DNA from: Symsagittifera roscoffensis
Taxonomy: Eukaryota; Xenacoelomorpha; Acoela; Convolutidae
Assembly (NCBI RefSeq): GCF_963678635.1
Contig: NC_087062.1
Coordinates: forward strand, 36,360,052-36,424,051
Reading direction: 5' to 3'
Length of the DNA: 64,000 bases
A program made the translations under genes and the position numbers. This document shows, piece by piece, positions 31,911 through 46,900 of this stretch. Positions within the stretch are counted from its first letter, which is position 1, and each line of letters begins with the position of its first letter. Below the pieces are notes generated by a model that saw only the letters and a program-made list of their open reading frames with translations, was not told the origin of the DNA and did no database searches.

Positions 31911-34900
31911 CTAAAAAAACTGTATATTAATAAATGACTGCGTTAAACGTTTAGCATCGGCGTTGACTTGAATTTTGATCAAATAACTTGCGCAAACACT
32001 TTTACCCGTGGGATTCAATCGCTCAATTGGTCTAAAATGTATCTGAAATCTGAAACTTCGGTTATTTGATGAGCTAGCCACTCGCCTGTGATGAGTGTGA
32101 AAATGACTTTGTGCATGTTGTCCAGCACCGAGTCTAGCATCACGTCAATCTGGAACTTTATCGGCTTGGAAAACATGGTGGATCCTGAAGAGTACTTGCG
32201 GAACTCCACTCGGAAACACGTCGGCGAAATCACCTTGTTCTCCAGGTCTGGTGTCTGAAAAAGACGACGTTAATCGCTTTTATACGACCAGTAGAAAAAA
32301 CTCCAGTCTGTTCATGTTACCATATATTGTACCGTGAATTGCTTTCATGTATAAACATTATAGCTCAGTCGAAATCATATTTTTTACCAGTTTTTCTATT
32401 AGTCACAAACCAACCGATGCTCATTTTTCATCTGAAGTATAGCGATGACTTTCAATCATTATTCAGCTACTACTTACACATAGAAATGCGTAGATGAGGT
32501 CGTTTTTGATCTGGGAGAGTGACTTGCCAGTGACATTCCAGACGCATTGCTCGCTCCTTGATGTCGAATCCTGTCCCAGGATGTTGTAGAACCAAGACCT
32601 CTTTGTCAGTCTATAGAAATTAGGGTAATGAATATAGGGAAGACGCCAAGTCTATGGTCAAAATCCCATGTAAATAATTTAGCTTCAGAATTATTTCAGA
32701 AGCTTCAGAAGTTTTTCATAGCCGGTGCAATAACCATTTTTAGAAATCTTTGTCACAGTGACCTCAAATATTTTCTTTTAGTCAACATAAAATCTCTCGT
32801 TTGATAGTAATTCGCTTGTTGCTTTGTTTCTCCCTTTTTTAATGCAAGTCTACTATTAAATTTCCCGCTTGGTTTATTTGTAATTGTTCCGAGCATTTGA
32901 AAACTGGGGAGGAGCTTTGCATTCCAGTGAGTTTTAGTTTTTTGTTTCGACCATTGAAAATGGGGAGGAACTCTCTGTTCGGGTGTGTTTGGTTTTTTCT
33001 TTTTTTCTCCACGCAAAATCAGCTACCACAAACAATCATCGGACAGGGTCGGAAGATATATCATAATTAAGCCCACAGTTGTGATTCAAAATTTTCCGAA
33101 AAGTTTTGCCAGTGTCGAGAAAAATTGGTTTTCAAATTTTTGATTTTTCGTCTTAATTCGAGCGATTAAGCAAGCGAGCAGACTTTTTTTTCTTTTTCAT
33201 GCAAAATCAGGTACCACAAATATTCATCAGACTGGGTTGAGTAACATATCATATTAAAGCCCTTTCAGTCGTGATTCGAACCATTTTAAAAATTCCAAAA
33301 AACTTTCTCCAGTTTCTCGAGAAAAACCAGTTTGAGATTTTTGATTTTTCGTCTAAATTCAAGCAAACAAAGCAAGCGAGCATGCTTACAACGGCTGAAT
33401 TATGCCTAGTTAAAGACCTTTAATCTTAATTTCAAGCAAGTAAAACTAGTTATTGGAGTTTTTTAATTTTTCTAGTCATTTTTCTACAAAAAGTTTTGTC
33501 CAATTCGTCTATATTACTTGAACTGTCTAATATATCTAAATTATATTTTTACGTCAGCTCCTTTTATCACATCAAGCAGAAAAAACTACACTAATTTGGA
33601 AAAAAAACTTTCTGAATCTTAGTTTTCTAAAGACCATGGTCGGAGCATTCTGTGCTACTTGCACAGTAACCGGCTATCCTTGTTCTAAGTGTATATACTA
33701 ACTCAGACGAGTCCAGGTCAGGTGATGCTAGCGGCATCTCCTCTGTGACAGCCACACTCTGTTTGCGTCTGTGGAAGGTGGGACTGCCCAGGAAGGAGTT
33801 CTTCAAAGAGTTCAGTCTGTGTCTGATCGGAGTCAGAGAGGGGAAGTTAGTCGGTCTGTCTCTTTCGCCTCCACCTCTCTCGGTCGTCTGCTGTTGCGAG
33901 TAGCTTCCTCCACTTGGATTAGTACTGTTGTTACTGTTCCTGCAAACGAACAATCAAAATTTTTCAAGACTCGAAACATCACGCAAACTTAAGGAAGCCA
34001 AACAAATTTTGAGTCTTGAGGCTTTGAAAGCAGTATATGGTTCTTAATCGTTCATTTTCTAAAATAAAAACTGAACGATTAAGAATCATATATCACACCC
34101 AGCAGAAGAGTCTAGACTTGAAACATCATGCAAACTTAAGGAAGCCAAACAAATTTTGAGTCTTGAGGCTTTGAAAGCAGTATATGGTTCTTAATCGTTC
34201 ATTTTCTAAAATAAAAACTGAACGATTAAGAATCATATATCACACCCAGCAGAAGAGTCTAGACTTGAAACATCATGCAAACTTAAGGAAGCCAAACAAA
34301 TTTTGAGTCTTGAGGCTTTGAAAGCAGTATATGGTTCTTAATCGTTCATTTTCTAAAATAAAAACTGAACGATTAAGAATCATATATCACACCCAGCAGA
34401 AGAGTCTAGACTTGAAACATCATGCAAACTTAAGGAAGCCAAACAAATTTTGAGTCTTGAGGCTTTGAAAGCAGTATATGGTTCTTAATCGTTCATTTTC
34501 TAAAATAAAAACTGAACGATTAAGAATCATATATCACACCCAGCAGAAGAGTCTAGACTTGAAACAGCATGCAAACTTAAGGAAGCCAAACAAATTTTGA
34601 GTCTTGAGGCTTTGAAAGCAGTATATGGTTCTTATTCGTTCATTTTCTAAAATAAAAAGTGAACGATTAAGAAGCATATATCACACCCAGCAGAAGAGTC
34701 TAGACTTGAAACATCATGCAAACTTAAGGAAGCCAAACAAAATTTGAGTCTTGAGGCTTTGAAAGCAGTATATGGTTCTTAATCGTTCATTTTCTAAAAT
34801 AAAAACTGAACGATTAAGAATCATATATCACACCCAGCAGAAGAGTCTAGACTTGAAACATCATGCAAACTTAAGGAAGCCAAACAAATTTTGAGTCTTG

Positions 34901-37900
34901 AGGTTTTGAAAGCAGTATATGGTTCTTAATCGTTCATTTTCTAAAATAAAAACTGAACGATTAAGAATCATATATCACACCCAGCAGAAGACTCTAAACT
35001 TGAAACATCATGCAAACTTAAGGAAGCCAAACAAATTTTGAGTCTTAAAGCTTTGAAAGCAGTATATGGTTCTTAATCGTTCATTTTCTAAAATAAAAAC
35101 TGAACAATTAGGAATCATATATCACACCCAGCAGAAGAGTCTAGACTTGAAACATCATGCAAACTTAAGGAAGCCAAACAAATTTTGAGTCTTGAGGCTT
35201 TGAAAGCAGTATATGATTTTTAATCGTTCGTTTTAATTTTTAAAATAAAAACAAAAAATGCTAGTTTCGAAACTCTCATCAGCAATTTCTAAATCTAACT
35301 ATCAAAATTCTGCAGATCTTTTCCATAGTTTTCTGACAAAATTAACCGATATTAAATCTTTTTACGATTCGAATGACTAACATCATGTTAATATTGTTGA
35401 CAATCGGGCTGGAAGGCGGCGAACAGCTGTCAGGGGTCATCGGTGACGGCGGCCCCTTCATGCTCACCCCTACTGCCCCTCCCGATGTCGGACTCAGTGC
35501 ATTACTACAATTGCTTCTATGCGATGCACACTGTTGTGCATTAGCTGCATGGGGGAGGGGAAAATGCGGAGCACCACGTTCGGATGACGAAGCCAGGGGG
35601 GACGTTGGAAGCACTAAAGGCGAATGAGGATACATCTGCTGGGTGGGACTGGAATTGTTCGAGTAGACATAGTGGTTTGGTGAGTTGGAGGCAGATCGAT
35701 TCCCGCTAGGGGCGCCAGTGTTGTTGGAACTTCCGCCCATTATCACTCCCCTGCATGTTCTATTGGTGTAAGTCGTGCGCTTTGGAGATGCGAGAGGAGA
35801 CGCTGGTCCTGGGCTTGGCGTCAAGCTTCTTGTGCTAAAAACACACCTAGATTTATATCAAACAATCGCCATGAACTTTTTAAAGTGAACTTCGCAATAA
35901 AATCAAGAGCTCTTCTTGCTTTCTCGAAAGATTACAAAAGAAGCAGGGCGTCAGACTGTCCTGGAAAAACAGTCCCAAAATAGACCCGCTGGTAAAGACG
36001 ACAGTGAAAATCAGACTAAGGAATGAACAGAATCAATATGAGATGTTTGTTCATTTGGACTGAATTGTTAGGGACTAAATTTAAATTTCTCCAATTCCTT
36101 ACTTTTGTGGTTAATACAGATTGAAAAAAATGTGGGAACAGAAGAAGCGCAGGGTTATTGAAGATTTACAGTGATGCCTACATACATACCACCAGTCAGT
36201 GAGAGAATGAAAGTAAAACCCGCATTTGTTAATAAAGCAGAAGAATCAGAGATCTCTTACCTTGAGTCAAGTACAGATCTAAGAAATCGACAAACAATAG
36301 TTCAAATAAAAGAAGCAGGAGCATTACCAACTTATTAGGAAACTGGCCAAAAATTGTATTTGCGATGATATTAATGCACTCTTTCTTCAACTGTCAATCT
36401 GTTTTTTCTATTGAGGGACCCAATGGTGACCTGTCAACTCACCCTGCTGAGAATAAGTGTCTATGCAGTACTCTTCTACCCAAAGATGGGGAGGCTCCGC
36501 AGTCGACACTGCTGCTGTGCATGTATGTGGTGACAGGGGATCCTCCAGGCCCAGAGGAGCTGTTCGAGTGACTGTGGAGGAAGTGGTTGTTGTTGTTGAG
36601 GCCTGCTTCGGTGGAGGTGGTGAAGGAGGTAGGAGTGCGACTGCCGTGGCCGCCGTCCAGTTTCTTCTTGATATGTATGGGCGAGTCCACTCGCTTCCTC
36701 GGAGGGTCCACTGCAACAAACAAACAAAGATTTCTGATTGCTTTGCAAAGAATGTTCCGACAACAGAAACAATGAGAGGTTCAAACAGTAAAACAAGTCA
36801 AAAAAGCAAAAAAAAATCAAAATAAAAGTAGACCTAAAACTTTCACAAAATCGTGTCAAATTTTTTATCAAAAAAATTATATTCTTCGTTTGATATTTAT
36901 TTAAGATAAAGAGCAATCGAATTACGTATAGCGCTGCAAAAATGAGCGAATAGATACTAAGACAATCTAAAAACTGTGCCGTCTAATAACTCAAAACGGA
37001 AAAGTTCAAACCATTTTTTCTTGACAGACAAAGTTTTCGATTTTTTAGTTTTAGGAACCCAAATCACGGCCTATAGGTATTTTTTATGATACCACACTTG
37101 ACACTCTGCGAGATTGCTTTGACGTTGTCAAATTGGGCGGAAAAAACACAAGCTAATCCATCGTACCTTCCCACCTCCTTTAGGGATGGGAAAAGGGGTA
37201 GCCGGACTAATAATACCAATTTATTTGCATTACCATTCTGGTTAGCAAAGCGGTGGATGAAATTTCGAGTTAAAGTTTCATCCTATCAGTGGAATTTGTA
37301 ATTTATGCTCATAATCTTCCTTTTAACTGGGCTTCGTGTGGAACTGGGCTTATAGAATTGAAACGCTTTGAAACTGAAAAGTAATTTCACAATAACTGCG
37401 TATAGGTGCCGAAACGCCTTTAGCAATACGTTAGTTAAAGAAAAAAATTGCAGGTAACTGAAATAATTGCCCCTCCTCAGCGCATGATTGAATATCAGTA
37501 TTCGTTCAAAACAGTCAAAAGACTTGACAAAGCGTCAATGAACTAAGGGAGACCGGGAAAAAATGACTTAATCAAGAGTTTTTAAGAAAAAAATATATCA
37601 TTGAGATTTTGAATTTCAATAATCTTTCATGATGACACTTTTTACACAGAGGTGAAGCTACTCTTCATGAACACTCGCGACAAAAAGCAGCTCTGAAATA
37701 ATAAAAAAAAAGTAGAAATCAGCCACGAATTAGAATAACTTTTGCTTATACGTCGGATTAGAACCTACGACCTCGAGATTTGGAGACCCTCATCCTTCCC
37801 TCTCAGCCACGGACGCTTAACACTCAGTAAATACTAGTCAATGAAGAGAGTGAATACTACAGATTGTGATTATAGCAAAAGTGCCACCAGAATTAGAGCC

Positions 37901-40900
37901 CTACTAATAAATTACGGTTCCTAGTGTATTACAAACCACCCATATTGAAAAAATGGAGCATTGGCAGCTTTTCCCCTAAGAATTTTTCATCAAATCAACT
38001 TTTGAAACAAAAAGTCAATCACATTTTGCCTACTCAATTTTGGAGAGCGTGATTTGCTTTCCTTTTAGCAAACAAATTGGATTTCAACTTGAACAAATCA
38101 AAGAACATAGAAAGTTAAAAACGAACAATAAACGCAAAGAATCGTAAAAAAACGGACGTATTTTTCGAACAATCATTTTTTTCGAATTTCAAAGCTTAAA
38201 TAATATGGCCTTTTGCTTTCAAATGAGTTTGTGATAAGACCAACTCACGTTGAGAAAATTGAATCAAAAGGTAAAGTTCTGATTCCGCTGGGAAATCAAA
38301 AAATTTAAACCCCACTTTCGAAACTAGAAGTTGCTCATATATATAAATGTCGAAACTTCAGCAAAAAGTGCAAAAATTGTATAATATATATGCAAATATA
38401 TATACAGGCGAAGCACATCTTTAGTTAAAAGAACATTTCAAGACCTTTTCCAGAAGAATAAAGAACAAAAAAGAACCAAGGCCTATATATCAGTCTTCAA
38501 TACAATCAGTGACTCTTAACTAAACCGCAAAAAAATCAAACTTGAGCGTGAATTACTTCTAACTGAAAAACCACACGATCTAATTAAGAGTGTCCGCTCT
38601 TTTTCCTTTTCCCCCACACACGACCATCAATTTCTTGCTGTAACGAGTGGTTTTACAAGGTTAATTATGACGATTAAATATGTTTGGCACAGCCTAATTA
38701 TTCCGCATGTCAATTTTCATAACGATCGAACAATGTGATCAATAACTTTACTCGTAAAAAAATGCAGGTGGGGAAGGAAAAAGAGCCGAGTGTCTTCAAT
38801 TTCATCGACACTTTAACAAGGGCGGATTGAGTCCCCTCTGAAACTAATTGAGCCCATCAGCAATTAGGCATTTTCTCAAAGCTCTGCCCCGGTGTAAACT
38901 TATATCTTTATTAGGCAAAAAAAGAAGGTTTTTTATGAGCTTCTAGTTAAAATAGCCTAACTGTTGGACGGCTAGATATTTTTGTGTAGTATTACGGAAC
39001 AATCTTACTTGAGTCTTTTTTATTCAACTTCAATTTTTATTCAGTAGAAATTCGATACGTGACTCTCGATACCTTCTTCATACCTTCTGGTTCCACTAGC
39101 GGAAACTTAAAGCACTACCAAATACAGCTCCATCAAATACAGCACTACCAAATACAGCTTACCGAGAAAATTCTACCGAATTAAAGCTTACCAATAGTCT
39201 CCACTTCAGTGTTTTAGAAAGTTTCAGTTACGTCGATTTGAAGGGGGTGAAACAAATTCTAAGCTGAAAACCAAGGAAGATGTCAATAAAAGTACAGGTG
39301 TGTAATTCTATTCACCTAATGGAACTGAACTAAGAACTGACCAACTAAACCTTTACTTTTCAAAATTTAGCCTTTTTAAGTCCTTTTTTGCGATAGCTAG
39401 GTCAAAAGTTAAAGTTTTTGAGCCATGACCTGCAACGAACAAGAACATATTATTATTTTGTATGGCGCTGTACTAAGTCACAGGGCAAACAGTTTCTGTT
39501 CGTCCTGTGACTGGGAATTTCTAATTCTGCTGCTAAGCAGTTTTACTACATGTTCATTCAATTTGTATTATATTTAGTACACAGAGGCGAAGCTGCGCTT
39601 CGGAAACACAAGCGAGGAAATCCATAAAAAGCTTCAAATAGGCAAAACAACGTGAAGTAAGGAAAGAAATTAAAAAGAGACGTTGAAAAAATGGCTATGC
39701 AGCAAAAATTCCATCAAAAAAATTATTTAATGTTCCGGATTTGAATATCCGGACTGCTGATTAGCAATCACATGCCCTCGCATCTGCGCCACTGTCGCGT
39801 GGAAGTAAGCAAGTGGCCCAGCTAATACTGGATCTACCTGTTCTTATATCTTTAATCATATATTGTACTGATTACTGATACGGAAAAGCGTAACTTTCAA
39901 AAACTTCAAAGAATTAGACTTTAAGCTGAACCCTAGTGTTTCTCAGCTTAAGTAGGGGATAAACCGCTTCTTTAAAGGAGAAATCTAGTACTCGCTCTTT
40001 CAATTTAAGTCTTTATCTCAGATTTGGATGGATAGTTCTCCGAAAAAAAATCCAAAAATCGAAAAAAGTTTCAGTTTTCCTAAATCCATAATTTTTTCTC
40101 TACTGAAGAATGGAAAATGCCTCTGCTTTCCACGCCCTGATTTTCATATGAAAAATTTCCGCACCCTGAATTTTCACATTGAACCCTTAATATCAGATTT
40201 AGCCAAGAGTTTTCGAGAATAGTGACGAAACTTCAAAAAAAACGGTAAAAATTTCAAATGGAATTTTTCCGAATTCCATATCAGCTTTTCTACAAAAACA
40301 AACGCGGTAAGCAGATAACGCAGGGAAAACCTAAGCACCATGGTGGTTTAAATGAACTATCAACCTCAGAATCAGCAGGTTCGTTTTTGGAAAAAAAATT
40401 TGCAAAAAACTGGCAAAATTTCAAAATTGGAGAACTTCTAGGGCCATTTTTTTCAAAACGCAGGGCATAGCCGCTTGCGCAGGTAGTATTTGCAAAACTG
40501 ACTGTTTTTATTTCTTTTAAACCCTTAATCTCCGATTTGGCAGGGTAGTTTTTGAAAAAATTAACCAAAATGTCAAAAATTCGGCTTGTTTGAGGCCATA
40601 ACTTTTTCTACCAAAAATAGGGAAAAGCCGCTGGAGAATTTAAACCTTCAGCTCAGACTTGTGCATTTAAAATTTGAGAAAACAAATAGGCCAAAAATCC
40701 CGCAAGTTAAATTTTCGAAGGCCGTATAACGTCAAGTAAAATGAAAAGAGACTAGCAAAATATGCAGTCACATAGGAGAGCAGTCGGTTTCCCCATTGCT
40801 ACCATTGGTTTTTTTTTTTGAATAACCGGATAGTAGTTTTTAAGAAAATTCGAAACTTCAGCAAAAAGTGCAAAAATTTTCCAAAGATTTGCAAAACAAA

Positions 40901-43900
40901 AACGGAAATTTCAAACGGAGATAAGCATAAAAAACACTTTCGAATTTCAAAGAAAAAAATAGATGCCCTTTAAGCTCTTTGAAAAAGCGCCAATCATAAA
41001 TCAGTTTTGAAATTCAAAGAGCTTAGAGGGCATCTATTTTTTTCTTTGAAATTCGAAATGCATCAATATATATATGCAAGCACATCTTTAGTTATTAGAA
41101 CATTTCAAGACCTTTTCCAGAAGAATAAATAACAAAAAAGTCGACAAGACCTATATAACAGTCTTCAATACGTTCAGTGACTCTTAACTAAACCGCAAAA
41201 AAAAATCTAAACTTGAGCGTGAATTAATTCTAACTGAAAAACCACACGATCTAATTAAGAGTGTCGGCTCTTTTTCCTTTTCCCCCACACACGACCATCA
41301 ATTTTATGCTGTAACGAGTGGTTTTACAAGGTTGATTACGACGATTAAATATGTTTGGCACAGCCTAATTAGTCCGCATGTCAATTTTCATAACGATCGA
41401 ACAAAGTGATCAATAACTTTACTCGTAAAAAATTGCAGGTGGGGAAGGAAAAAGAGCCGAGTGTCTTCAATTTCATCGACACTTTAACAAGGGCGGATTG
41501 AGTCCCCTCTGAAACTAATTTGGCCCATCAGCAATTAGGCATTTTCTCAAAGTTCTGCCCGGTGTAAACTTATATCTTTATTAGGCAAAAAAAGAAGGTT
41601 TTTTATGAGCTTCTAGTTAAAATAGCCTAACTGTTGGACGGCTAGATCTTTTTGTGTAGTATTACGGAACAATCTTACTTGAGTCTTTTTTATTCAACTT
41701 TAATTTTTATTCAGTAGAAATTCGATACGTGACTCTCGATACCTTCTTCATACCTTCTGGTTCCACTAGCGGAAACTTAAAGCACTACCAAATACAGCTC
41801 CATCAAATACAGCACTACCAAATACAGCTTACCGAGAAAATTCTACCGAATTAAAGCTTACCAATAGTCTCCACTTCAGTGTTTTAGAAAGTTTCAGTTA
41901 CGTCGATTTGAAGGGGGTGAAACAAATTCTAAGCTGAAAACCAAGGAAGATGTCAATAAAAGTACAGGTGTGTAATTCTATTCACCTAATGGAACTGAAC
42001 TAAGAACTGACCAACTAAACCTTTACTTTTCAAAATTTAGCCTTTTTAAGTCCTTTTTTGCGATAGCTAGGTCAAAAGTTAAAGTTTTTGAGCCATGACC
42101 TGCAACGAACAAGAACATATTATTATTTTGTATGGCGCTGTACTAAGTCACAGGGCAAACAGTTTCTGTTCGTCCTGTGACTGGGAATTTCTAATTCTGC
42201 TGCTAAGCAGTTTTACTACATGTTCATTCAATTTGTATTATATTTAGTACACAGAGGCGAAGCTGCGCTTCGGAAACACAAGCGAGGAAATCCATAAAAA
42301 GCTTCAAATAGGCAAAACAACGTGAAGTAAGGAAAGAAATTAAAAAGAGACGTTGAAAAAATGGCTATGCAGCAAAAATTCCATCAAAAAAATTATTTAA
42401 TGTTCCGGATTTGAATATCCGGACTGCTGATTAGCAATCACATGCCCTCGCATCTGCGCCACTGTCGCGTGGAAGTAAGCAAGTGGCCCAGCTAATGCTG
42501 GATCTACCTGTTCTTATATCTTTAATCATATATTGTACTGATTACTGATACGGAAAAGCGTAACTTTCAAAAACTTCAAAGAATTAGACTTTAAGCTGAA
42601 CCCTAGTGTTTCTCAGCTTAAGTAGGGGATAAACCGCTTCTTTAAAGGAGAAATCTAGTACTCGCTCTTTCAATTTAAGTCTTTATCTCAGATTTGGATG
42701 GATAGTTCTCCGAAAAAAAATCCAAAAATCGAAAAAAGTTTCAGTTTTCCTAAATCCATAATTTTTTCTCTACTGAAGAATGGAAAATGCCTCTGCTTTC
42801 CACGCCCTGATTTTCATATGAAAAATTTCCGCACCCTGAATTTTCACATTGAACCTTTAATATCAGATTTAGCCAAGAGTTTTCGAGAATAGTGACGAAA
42901 CTTCAAAAAAAACGGTAAAAATTTCAAATGGAATTTTTCCGAATTCCATATCAGCTTTTCTACAAAAACAAACGCGGTAAGCAGATAACGCAGGGAAAAC
43001 CTAAGCACCATGGTGGTTTAAATGAACTATCAACCTCAGAATCAGCAGGTTCGTTTTTGGAAAAAAAAATTTGCAAAAAACTGGCAAAATTTCAAAATTG
43101 GAGAACTTCTAGGGCCATTTTTTTCAAAACGCAGGGCATAGCCGCTTGCGCAGGTAGTATTTGCAAAACTGACTGTTTTTATTTCTTTTAAACCCTTAAT
43201 CTCCGATTTGGCAGGGTAGTTTTTGAAAAAATTAACCAAAATGTCAAAAATTCGGCTTGTTTGAGGCCATAACTTTTTCTACCAAAAATAGGGAAAAGCC
43301 GCTGGAGAATTTAAACCTTCAGCTCAGACTTGTGCATTTAAAATTTGAGAAAACAAATAGGCCAAAAATCCCGCAAGTTAAATTTTCGAAGGCCGTATAA
43401 CGTCAAGTAAAATGAAAAGAGACTAGCAAAATATGCAGTCACATAGGAGAGCAGTCGGTTTCCCCATTGCTACCATTGGTTTTTTTTTTTGAATAACCGG
43501 ATAGTAGTTTTTAAGAAAATTCGAAACTTCAGCAAAAAGTGCAAAAATTTTCCAAAGTATTGCAAAACAAAAACGGAAATTTCAAACGGAGATAAGCATA
43601 AAAAACACTTTCGAATTTCAAAGAAAAAAATAGATGCCCTTTAAGCTCTTTGAAAAAGCGCCAATCATAAATCAGTTTTGAAATTCAAAGAGCTTAGAGG
43701 GCATCTATTTTTTTCTTTGAAATTCGAAATGCATCAATATATATATGCAAGCACATCTTTAGTTATTAGAACATTTCAAGACCTTTTCCAGAAGAATAAA
43801 TAACAAAAAAGTCGACAAGACCTATATAACAGTCTTCAATACGTTCAGTGACTCTTAACTAAACCGCAAAAAAAAATCTAAACTTGAGCGTGAATTAATT

Positions 43901-46900
43901 CTAACTGAAAAACCACACGATCTAATTAAGAGTGTCGGCTCTTTTTCCTTTTCCCCCACACACGACCATCAATTTTATGCTGTAACGAGTGGTTTTACAA
44001 GGTTGATTACGACGATTAAATATGTTTGGCACAGCCTAATTAGTCCGCATGTCAATTTTCATAACGATCGAACAAAGTGATCAATAACTTTACTCGTAAA
44101 AAATTGCAGGTGGGGAAGGAAAAAGAGCCGAGTGTCTTCAATTTCATCGACACTTTAACAAGGGCGGATTGAGTCCCCTCTGAAACTAATTTGGCCCATC
44201 AGCAATTAGGCATTTTCTCAAAGTTCTGCCCGGTGTAAACTTATATCTTTATTAGGCAAAAAAAGAAGGTTTTTTATGAGCTTCTAGTTAAAATAGCCTA
44301 ACTGTTGGACGGCTAGATCTTTTTGTGTAGTATTACGGAACAATCTTACTTGAGTCTTTTTTATTCAACTTTAATTTTTATTCAGTAGAAAATCGATACG
44401 TGACTCTCGATACCTTCTTCATAGCTTCTGGTTCCACTAGCGGAAACTTGAAGCACTACCAAATACAGCTCCATCAAATACAGCACTACCAAATACAGCT
44501 TACCGAGAAAATTCTACCGAATTAAATCTTACCAATAGTCTCCACTTCAGTGTTTTAGAAAGTTTCAGTTACGTCAATTTGAAGGGGGTGAAACAAATTC
44601 GAAACTTAAAACCAAGGAAGATGTCAATAAAAGTACAGGTGTGTAATTCTATTCACCTAATGGAAATGAACTAAGAAATGACCAACTAAACCTTTATTTT
44701 TCAAAATTTAACCTTTTTAAGCCCTTTTTTGCGATAGCTAGGTCAAAAGTTAAAGTTTTTGAGCCATTACCTGCAACGAACAAGAACATATTATTATTTT
44801 GTATGGCGCTGTTCTAAGTCACAGGGCAAACAGTTTCTGTTCGTCCTGTGACTGGGAATTTCTAATTCTGCTGCTAAGCAGTTTTACTACATGTTCATTC
44901 AATTTGCATTATATTTAGTACACAGTGGCGAAGCTGCACTTCGCAAACACAAGCGAGGAAATGCATAAAAAGCTTTAAATAGGCAAAACAACGTGAAATA
45001 AGGGAAAAAATTAAAAAGAGACGTTGAAAAAATGGTTCTGCAGCAAAAAGTCCATCAAAAAAATTATTTTATGTTCCGGATTTGAATTCCGACCTGCTGA
45101 TTAGCAATCACATGCCCTCGCATCTGCGCCACTGTCGCGTGGAAGTAAGCAAGTGGCCCAGCTAATGCTGGATCTACATGTTCTTATATCTTTAATCATA
45201 TATTGTACTGATTACTGATACGGAAATGCGTAACTTTCAAAAACTTCAAAGAATTAGACTTTAAGCTGAACCCAAGTGTTTCTCAGCTTAAGAAGGGGAT
45301 AAACCGCTTCTTTAAAGGAGAAATCTAGTACTCGCTCTTTCAATTTAAGTCTTTATCTCAGATTTGGATGGATAGTTTTCCGAAAAAAAATCCAAAAATC
45401 GAACAAAAGTTTCAGTTTTCCTAAATCCATAATTTTTTCTCTACTGTAGAATGGAAAATGCCTCTGCTTTCCACGCCCTGATTTTATTATGAAAGATTTC
45501 CGCACCCTGATTTTTCAGATTGAACCCTTAATATCAGATTTAGCCAAGAGTTTTCGAGAATAGTGACGAAACTTCAATTAAAATTTCAAATGGAATTTTT
45601 CCGAATTCCATATCAGCTTTTCTACAAAAAAAAAACGCGGTAAGCAGATAACGCAGGGAAAATCTAAGCACCATGGTGGTTTAAATGAACTATCAACCTC
45701 AGAATCAGCAGGTTCGTTTTTGGAAAAAAAAATTTGCAAAAAACTGGCAAAATTTCAAAATTGGAGAATTTCTAGGGCCATTTTTTTCAAAACGCAGGGC
45801 ATAGCCGCTTGCGCAGGTAGTATTTGCAAAACTGACTGTTTTATTTCTTTTAAACCCTTAATCTCCGATTTGGCAGGGTACTTTTTGAAAAAATTAATCA
45901 AAATGTCAAAAATTCGGCTTGTTTGAGGCCATAACTTTTTCTACCGAAAGTAGGGAAAAGCCGCTGGAGAAGTGGAGTGCCCCATAACTCGTTCTGTCAA
46001 TTTAAACCTTCAGCTCAGACTTGTGCATTTAAAATTTGAGAAAACAAATAGGCCAAAAATCCCGCAAGTTAAATTTTGAAGGCCGTATAACGTCAAGTAA
46101 AATGAAAAGAGACTAGCAAAATATGCAGTCACATAGGAGAGCAGTCGGTTTCCCCATTGCTACCATTGTTTTTTTTGAATAACCGGATAGCAGTTTTTAA
46201 GAAAATTTGAAACTTCAGCAAAAAGTGCAAAAATTTTCCAAAGATTTGCAAAACAAAAACGGAAATTTCAAACGGAGATTGGTAAAAGTTAATGAACGCA
46301 AATAAGCATAAAAAACACTTTCGAATTTCAAAGAAAAAAATAGATGCCCTTTAAGCTCTTTGAAAAAGCGCCAATCATAAATCAGTTTTGAAATTCAAAG
46401 AGCTAAGAGGGCATCTATTTTTTTCTTTGAAATTCGAAATGCATCAATATATATATATATGCAAGCACATCTTAAGTTATTAGAACATTTCAAGACCTTT
46501 TCCAGAAGAATAAATAACAAAAAAGTCACCAAGACCTATATAACAGTCTTCAAAACGTTCAGTGACTCTTAGCTAAACCACAAAAAAATCAAACTTGAGC
46601 GTGAATTAATTCTAACCGAAAAACCACACGATCTAATTAAGAGTGTCGGCTCTTTTTCCTTTTCCCCCACACAAGACCATCAATTTTATGCTGTAACGAG
46701 TGGTTTTACAAGGTTAATTAAGACGATTAAATATGTTTGGCACAGCCTTATTATTCCGCATGTCAATTTTCATAACGATCGAACAATGTGATCAATAACT
46801 TTACTCGTAAAAAATTGCAGGTGGGGAAGGAAAAAGAGCCGAGTGTCTTCAATTTCATCGACACTTTAACAAGGGCGGATTGAGTCCCCTCTGAAACTAA

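Noticed and set aside
33964-35253. CRISPR-like array
   Set aside because: The whole 147-bp unit repeats without unique spacers, and it lies in an animal intron. It is a satellite.
36408-36916. Other overlapping ORFs around the BRSK linker exon on both strands
   Set aside because: They are shadows of GC-rich coding sequence. Only one frame carries the [10 protein letters not shown] motif and fits the phases.
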